Source: Nitrospirota bacterium | GTDB lineage: Bacteria; Nitrospirota; Thermodesulfovibrionia; Thermodesulfovibrionales; Dissulfurispiraceae | Length of the DNA stretch: 64,000 nt | Assembly (NCBI GenBank): GCA_021792185.1 | Contig: JAJYVD010000001.1 | Span: forward strand, 97,189-161,188 | Reading direction: 5' to 3' | Shown here: positions 60,938 to 64,000 of the stretch, piece by piece | How the letters are laid out: each line of letters begins with the position of its first letter | How positions within the stretch are numbered: position 1 is the first letter of the stretch | Notes under the pieces: generated by a model | The model's database searches: none | What the model was told of the DNA's origin: nothing | Seen by the model: the letters and a program-made list of their open reading frames with translations, nothing else | Program-made: the position numbers and the translations under genes

Positions 60938-62842
60938 TTACAAGGAAACCAAGTATTCTCTGAATCTCTTGCTTGAGTTCGTTCCCGGATGTGTTCCGAC
61001 AAATTCTTTGAGCACAGGATTGTTTAAACTATCTTTGCGTAACGTCTTATTTTCAAATAACCAATAATTTACTTTTGACTTGAGTTCCTCATACCCGTGC
61101 GTTATAAGGTCTGCCACGGCATGGTACCGGTGATTGAAGACAATGTTTGCCGGGTCATGGAAAAGAGCCGGCTTGCCGTAGTGCAGAGAGGCGATAAAAG
61201 GAGACTCGAAAGGCATACTTATTGTCATATCGGCAGATGCAATTGGCAGCCATGGATTTATATTGTAGTCCAATATTTTTACTCTTGAACTTTTACTCAT
61301 ATCTTCGAATATCTCCATTGTTTCATTTGAGTATGAAAACTTACCACTTGTGAGACTTCTTTTGGGTTTATAGATCAGGCATATATTTTCAAAATCCGTT
61401 AACAATCTGAAAACATCTTTAATAAATGCACCATTATATTCTTCCGAGTTGGGGTCGGGATATACAGATTCTGAGCCTATAAATGTCATAGAGACAGGGG
61501 GCACATCAAATATGGCTACATACTTGCAACCTTTCCGGCTCTGAGAATCATGAAATCCAATATCCTTTCTTAACCGCCCAGGATTTCTGCCGCAAACGTC
61601 CTCATCGCCGCACATAAGAGGCCCTATAACAACTATCTCCAGATTATCCTGCCTATGACTCTCAATAAATCTTTTGAAGTGATTATTCCAAACAATAATT
61701 GTTGAGCTTAATATGTTGCAATAAACAACATTTCTGAAATCACACCCTTGAACATTTATAGTAAAAAGATAACTGTTTGTTCCATATGTCCACATAATAG
61801 TCCTTACCCCTGTCTTCTGGAAATAAATGACGGCAGGGTCTTCGGATCCAATATTGCTAAAACTATTTATATAAGCCTTCGGCTTAAGATGATCCATAAT
61901 GGGCAGCCATCTCAATATCCGAAGCGTATACTTGGTATTCATTATTTCTATAAGGTTAAGTTTAGGCAGTATTATATTTTTAATGAAAAGCTTTAAAGTT
62001 CTCCATAATGACAATAATAAAATCAGAGTGGAAGAGAGACAAACCATATTCGCATAATTGGCAATAAGCAACCCATTGTTTTTCACTTCATTCTCAGAAA
62101 ATTTTTTCATCTGAAAGTCGGGAGTGGGCAAAAGGAACAAAACATTCTCTTTTCTAACAAGGTTGTCATCGATGACCCATGAAAAGGTATTTCTTTCCTC
62201 GCCAACAGACAATTCACGAGGGGATATCCCATCCCAAATATACTTAATTGCCGACATATCCTGTTTTATGTGCTGGCTTCCCCATATTCCAGAGATTAAT
62301 TGAGCAATAAGTTTTATTGCCATAAGATGAGTAATGCTATTCAAAATCAAAATATTGAGCACAATATTAATCATTGATATGAAATGGGATACAGGATACG
62401 AAAATATATCATTGTTCTTGTCGATAGATTTAATAAAGCGGAAATATAAAGAATCTATTATGAAAGCATTTTTGTTATTTTGGGGATGCCCTGCAATATA
62501 TCTCAGAAAGAACATGCTCTCAAATTCCTGTTGAAGTTCTTGTTTGGCCTTCTTGTCCATGTTAATATCGGAATTCTTAATACGGACATTCCATTTCGAT
62601 TCCGGAAATTTTAAAAGAATATTCTCCCATGCCTTAACCGCATCGGCCCGCATTACCATGCATTCTTCCCATGTAAAATAATCATCCAATCGAATAATTT
62701 CAATCCTTTTTTTAAATAGATAAAAGCGAGGTGATCGAACCTTAAGGGTTTTAATTTTATATATAAAAGATAGAAAAAAAAATAACGGGAAATTTATAAA
62801 ATGGATTTCAGGCACTAAAAGAATTCGGGGAGCAATCATCAA
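60938..62842 (-). CDS. Large surface-carbohydrate biosynthesis protein, unrecognised
   Basis: A 634-residue protein. A hydrophobic N-terminal segment (about 14-31) and further hydrophobic stretches near 165-185 and 280-300 suggest membrane association. The C-terminal 150 residues include ICLIYKPKRSLTSGK, SADMTISMPFESPFIASLHYGKP near 545-567 and VFNHRYHAVADL, which resemble the donor-binding half of GT-B transferases. No N-terminal family is recognised. The start follows a CmoA-like gene by two bases. A glycosyltransferase role is likely but unproven. Confidence 0.68.
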   Translation of the reverse strand: MMIAPRILLVPEIHFINFPLFFFLSFIYKIKTLKVRSPRFYLFKKRIEIIRLDDYFTWEECMVMRADAVKAWENILLKFPESKWNVRIKNSDINMDKKAKQELQQEFESMFFLRYIAGHPQNNKNAFIIDSLYFRFIKSIDKNNDIFSYPVSHFISMINIVLNILILNSITHLMAIKLIAQLISGIWGSQHIKQDMSAIKYIWDGISPRELSVGEERNTFSWVIDDNLVRKENVLFLLPTPDFQMKKFSENEVKNNGLLIANYANMVCLSSTLILLLSLWRTLKLFIKNIILPKLNLIEIMNTKYTLRILRWLPIMDHLKPKAYINSFSNIGSEDPAVIYFQKTGVRTIMWTYGTNSYLFTINVQGCDFRNVVYCNILSSTIIVWNNHFKRFIESHRQDNLEIVVIGPLMCGDEDVCGRNPGRLRKDIGFHDSQSRKGCKYVAIFDVPPVSMTFIGSESVYPDPNSEEYNGAFIKDVFRLLTDFENICLIYKPKRSLTSGKFSYSNETMEIFEDMSKSSRVKILDYNINPWLPIASADMTISMPFESPFIASLHYGKPALFHDPANIVFNHRYHAVADLITHGYEELKSKVNYWLFENKTLRKDSLNNPVLKEFVGTHPGTNSSKRFREYLVSL

Positions 62843-62844
62843 CT

Positions 62845-63570
62845 TTATTTTATCGCTACCAATCCACAGAAGTTATACCATTTGTAAAAAACATCCAGAT
62901 ATGAGAATCCATTCCTGACTAAGAGGTCTTTATTTTCATCAAGCCTATAAGGTATAAGAACATTCTCGAGGGCCTCCCTCTTCTGGGATATTTCCATCTC
63001 TGAATAGCCATTACGCTTCTTCATATCGTAGTAGAATTTTATAAACAATCTATTAAAAGTAGAGTCATTGCCCAAAACCTTCTCCACAAGAATAAGGCAG
63101 CCCTTCTCATTGAGCCCTGTGTAAATGCTGCGCATGAGTATATCCCGGTACAGAGGGCGTACAAACTGAAGGGTAAGGTTCAAGACTACTACCGATGCAT
63201 TGCTTATTGCAACCCCTTTGTTTAAATCTGCACACCTAAGCTCGTATTCCCTGGGGAAGTTGCTACTGTCAAGTCTTTCCTTACACTTATCAAGCATAGC
63301 TTGCGAGTAATCTACTCCAATGAATTTAATATTCTTATCAATAGCATTATGGAGGGTATTGATAGTTATCCCTGTCGAGCAGCCGAGGTCGTATACATTG
63401 GTTCCTTCAACTGCAAATTCAGATGCGATCTCGCCCATCATTCTCTGGAGCTCTCTATATAGCGGGATGCTCCTGTCCAGCATATCATCAAATACCTCTG
63501 CGGTTTCCTTGCCGAAAGTGAAATCATTAACCTTTTTTTCTTTTTTTGAAAAAAGTTTATCTTTTTTCAT
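62845..63570 (-). CDS. cmoA: CmoA-like carboxy-S-adenosylmethionine synthase
   Basis: A 241-residue protein that follows E. coli CmoA over its whole length: FGKETAEVFDDMLDRSIPLY near 19-38, VYDLGCSTG near 58-66, VDYSQAMLDKCKERLD, VVVLNLTLQFV near 127-137, and the diagnostic GYSEMEISQKREALENVLIP. The arginine of SQKR corresponds to the CmoA residue that contacts the carboxylate of carboxy-SAM (Arg199 in E. coli, from memory). CmoA makes carboxy-SAM from SAM and prephenate for tRNA wobble uridine modification with CmoB. No CmoB is visible here; the glycan context suggests a different acceptor. Confidence 0.86.
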   Translation of the reverse strand: MKKDKLFSKKEKKVNDFTFGKETAEVFDDMLDRSIPLYRELQRMMGEIASEFAVEGTNVYDLGCSTGITINTLHNAIDKNIKFIGVDYSQAMLDKCKERLDSSNFPREYELRCADLNKGVAISNASVVVLNLTLQFVRPLYRDILMRSIYTGLNEKGCLILVEKVLGNDSTFNRLFIKFYYDMKKRNGYSEMEISQKREALENVLIPYRLDENKDLLVRNGFSYLDVFYKWYNFCGLVAIK

Positions 63571-63629
63571 CTTGTCAAACTCCCTTCAACTGAGATCCCT
63601 TAAATGTTATCAATGTAGTACCTAGCTGG

Positions 63630-64000
63630 CTACCCTGCAAGTTTCCAGCTCATTGGGGTTCCTCTTTTAATATCGCACAATGCCCTCTTGCCCAAAAGTA
63701 CATCGTAGTATCTTGGATGAAGCCCATTCCCAGGCCGGATAATCCTGAGATTCTTTGAATTAAACTCATCTCCCTTTTTCATATCCTCAACAACATAAAT
63801 CGAACGTCTGAACAATAAGGATGCCTTCTCCCTGTCTGTAGAACCATAAACTATACCCCCGAGAGACTGCCAAGCCCTAAAAGTTTCGTTAATCAGTAAC
63901 TTCATCTCATCGGGTTCCATAGAAAATGCTGCGTCAACTCCGCCTTCTGAGCGAGAAAGGATAGAATGTTTTTCAATAACTGTTGCTCCGAGGGCCACAC
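63630..64000 (-). CDS. pseI: Pseudaminic/nonulosonic acid synthase, C-terminal part (runs off right edge)
   Basis: About 123 residues of the C-terminal end are visible and the frame is open to the right edge. VALGATVIEKHSILSRSEGGVDAAFS matches PseI rather than NeuB in the pattern IEKH...GGVDAAFSMEP. A SAF-type domain follows (RRSIYVVEDMKKGDEF, IIRPGNGLHPRYYDVLLGKR). PseI condenses phosphoenolpyruvate with 2,4-diacetamido-2,4,6-trideoxy-L-altrose to form pseudaminic acid. It is distinct from the NeuB-type synthase at 47534-48568, so two nonulosonate routes may coexist. Confidence 0.82.
   Translation of the reverse strand, partial: VALGATVIEKHSILSRSEGGVDAAFSMEPDEMKLLINETFRAWQSLGGIVYGSTDREKASLLFRRSIYVVEDMKKGDEFNSKNLRIIRPGNGLHPRYYDVLLGKRALCDIKRGTPMSWKLAG

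Overview
The window is one continuous surface-glycan (O-antigen, capsule or glycoprotein-glycan) biosynthesis island. Every gene I can support reads on the minus strand, from the right edge towards the left edge. Spacing is tight, with many 4-base ATGA stop/start overlaps and no gene-free stretch longer than about 200 bases, so it behaves as one very long directon whose promoter lies to the right of base 64000. No tRNA, rRNA, CRISPR, riboswitch or convincing terminator was seen. The gene set (flippase, polymerase/ligase-type membrane protein, heptose, nonulosonate and dideoxy-sugar-type genes) fits a Gram-negative bacterium. The many radical SAM and cobalamin-type enzymes suggest an anaerobic or microaerobic life. 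I cannot name the taxon from sequence alone.

Layout, in transcription order. 64000-47.5 kb is visibly GC-richer over much of its length (strongest at 47.5-58 kb). It holds a truncated pseudaminate-type synthase, a CmoA-like carboxy-SAM synthase, three large proteins or enzymes of sugar transfer and methylation, a UDP-GlcNAc-type 4,6-dehydratase, a UDP-sulfoquinovose synthase homologue (sqdB), a GT2-cytidylyltransferase fusion, an SpsF-type cytidylyltransferase, a NeuB-type synthase and several radical SAM enzymes. At 45.8-47.5 kb a decayed IS3-family element abuts a truncated methyltransferase. 45.7-31.8 kb carries an ABC flippase-type exporter, GT2 transferases, a Wzy/ligase-type membrane protein, radical SAM enzymes and an RfbF/RfbG-like nucleotidyltransferase/dehydratase pair. 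31.8-29.6 kb is a decayed patch: a GT2 fused to a methyltransferase tail, then a methyltransferase broken by two frameshifts. 29.5-21.2 kb holds an LhgO-like oxidase and a complete GDP-D-glycero-D-manno-heptose set (gmhA, an hddC-gmhB fusion, hddA) interleaved with genes for C-methylation, epimerisation and reduction of a keto-sugar. 21.2-12.9 kb is an unusual module: short-chain dehydrogenases, a CmcI-like methyltransferase, an RmlC-like epimerase, a split thiamine-diphosphate enzyme (E1 alpha/beta type), a B12-type radical SAM enzyme and a tandem pair of SPASM radical SAM enzymes. 12.9 kb-1 has a Wzx-type flippase, more transferases, a WbpB/WbpD/WbpE-like amino-sugar trio, an AsnB-type amidotransferase, and a membrane protein that ends in perfect 48-bp tandem repeats at the left edge.

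Together the genes suggest a large, heavily decorated glycan. It would contain heptose, amino-sugar, nonulosonate and possibly sulfonated sugars, modified by up to ten methyltransferase-fold proteins (two broken, one a carboxy-SAM synthase) and nine radical SAM enzymes. The density of radical SAM enzymes, the split thiamine-diphosphate enzyme and the carboxy-SAM synthase are the best candidates for undescribed sugar chemistry.
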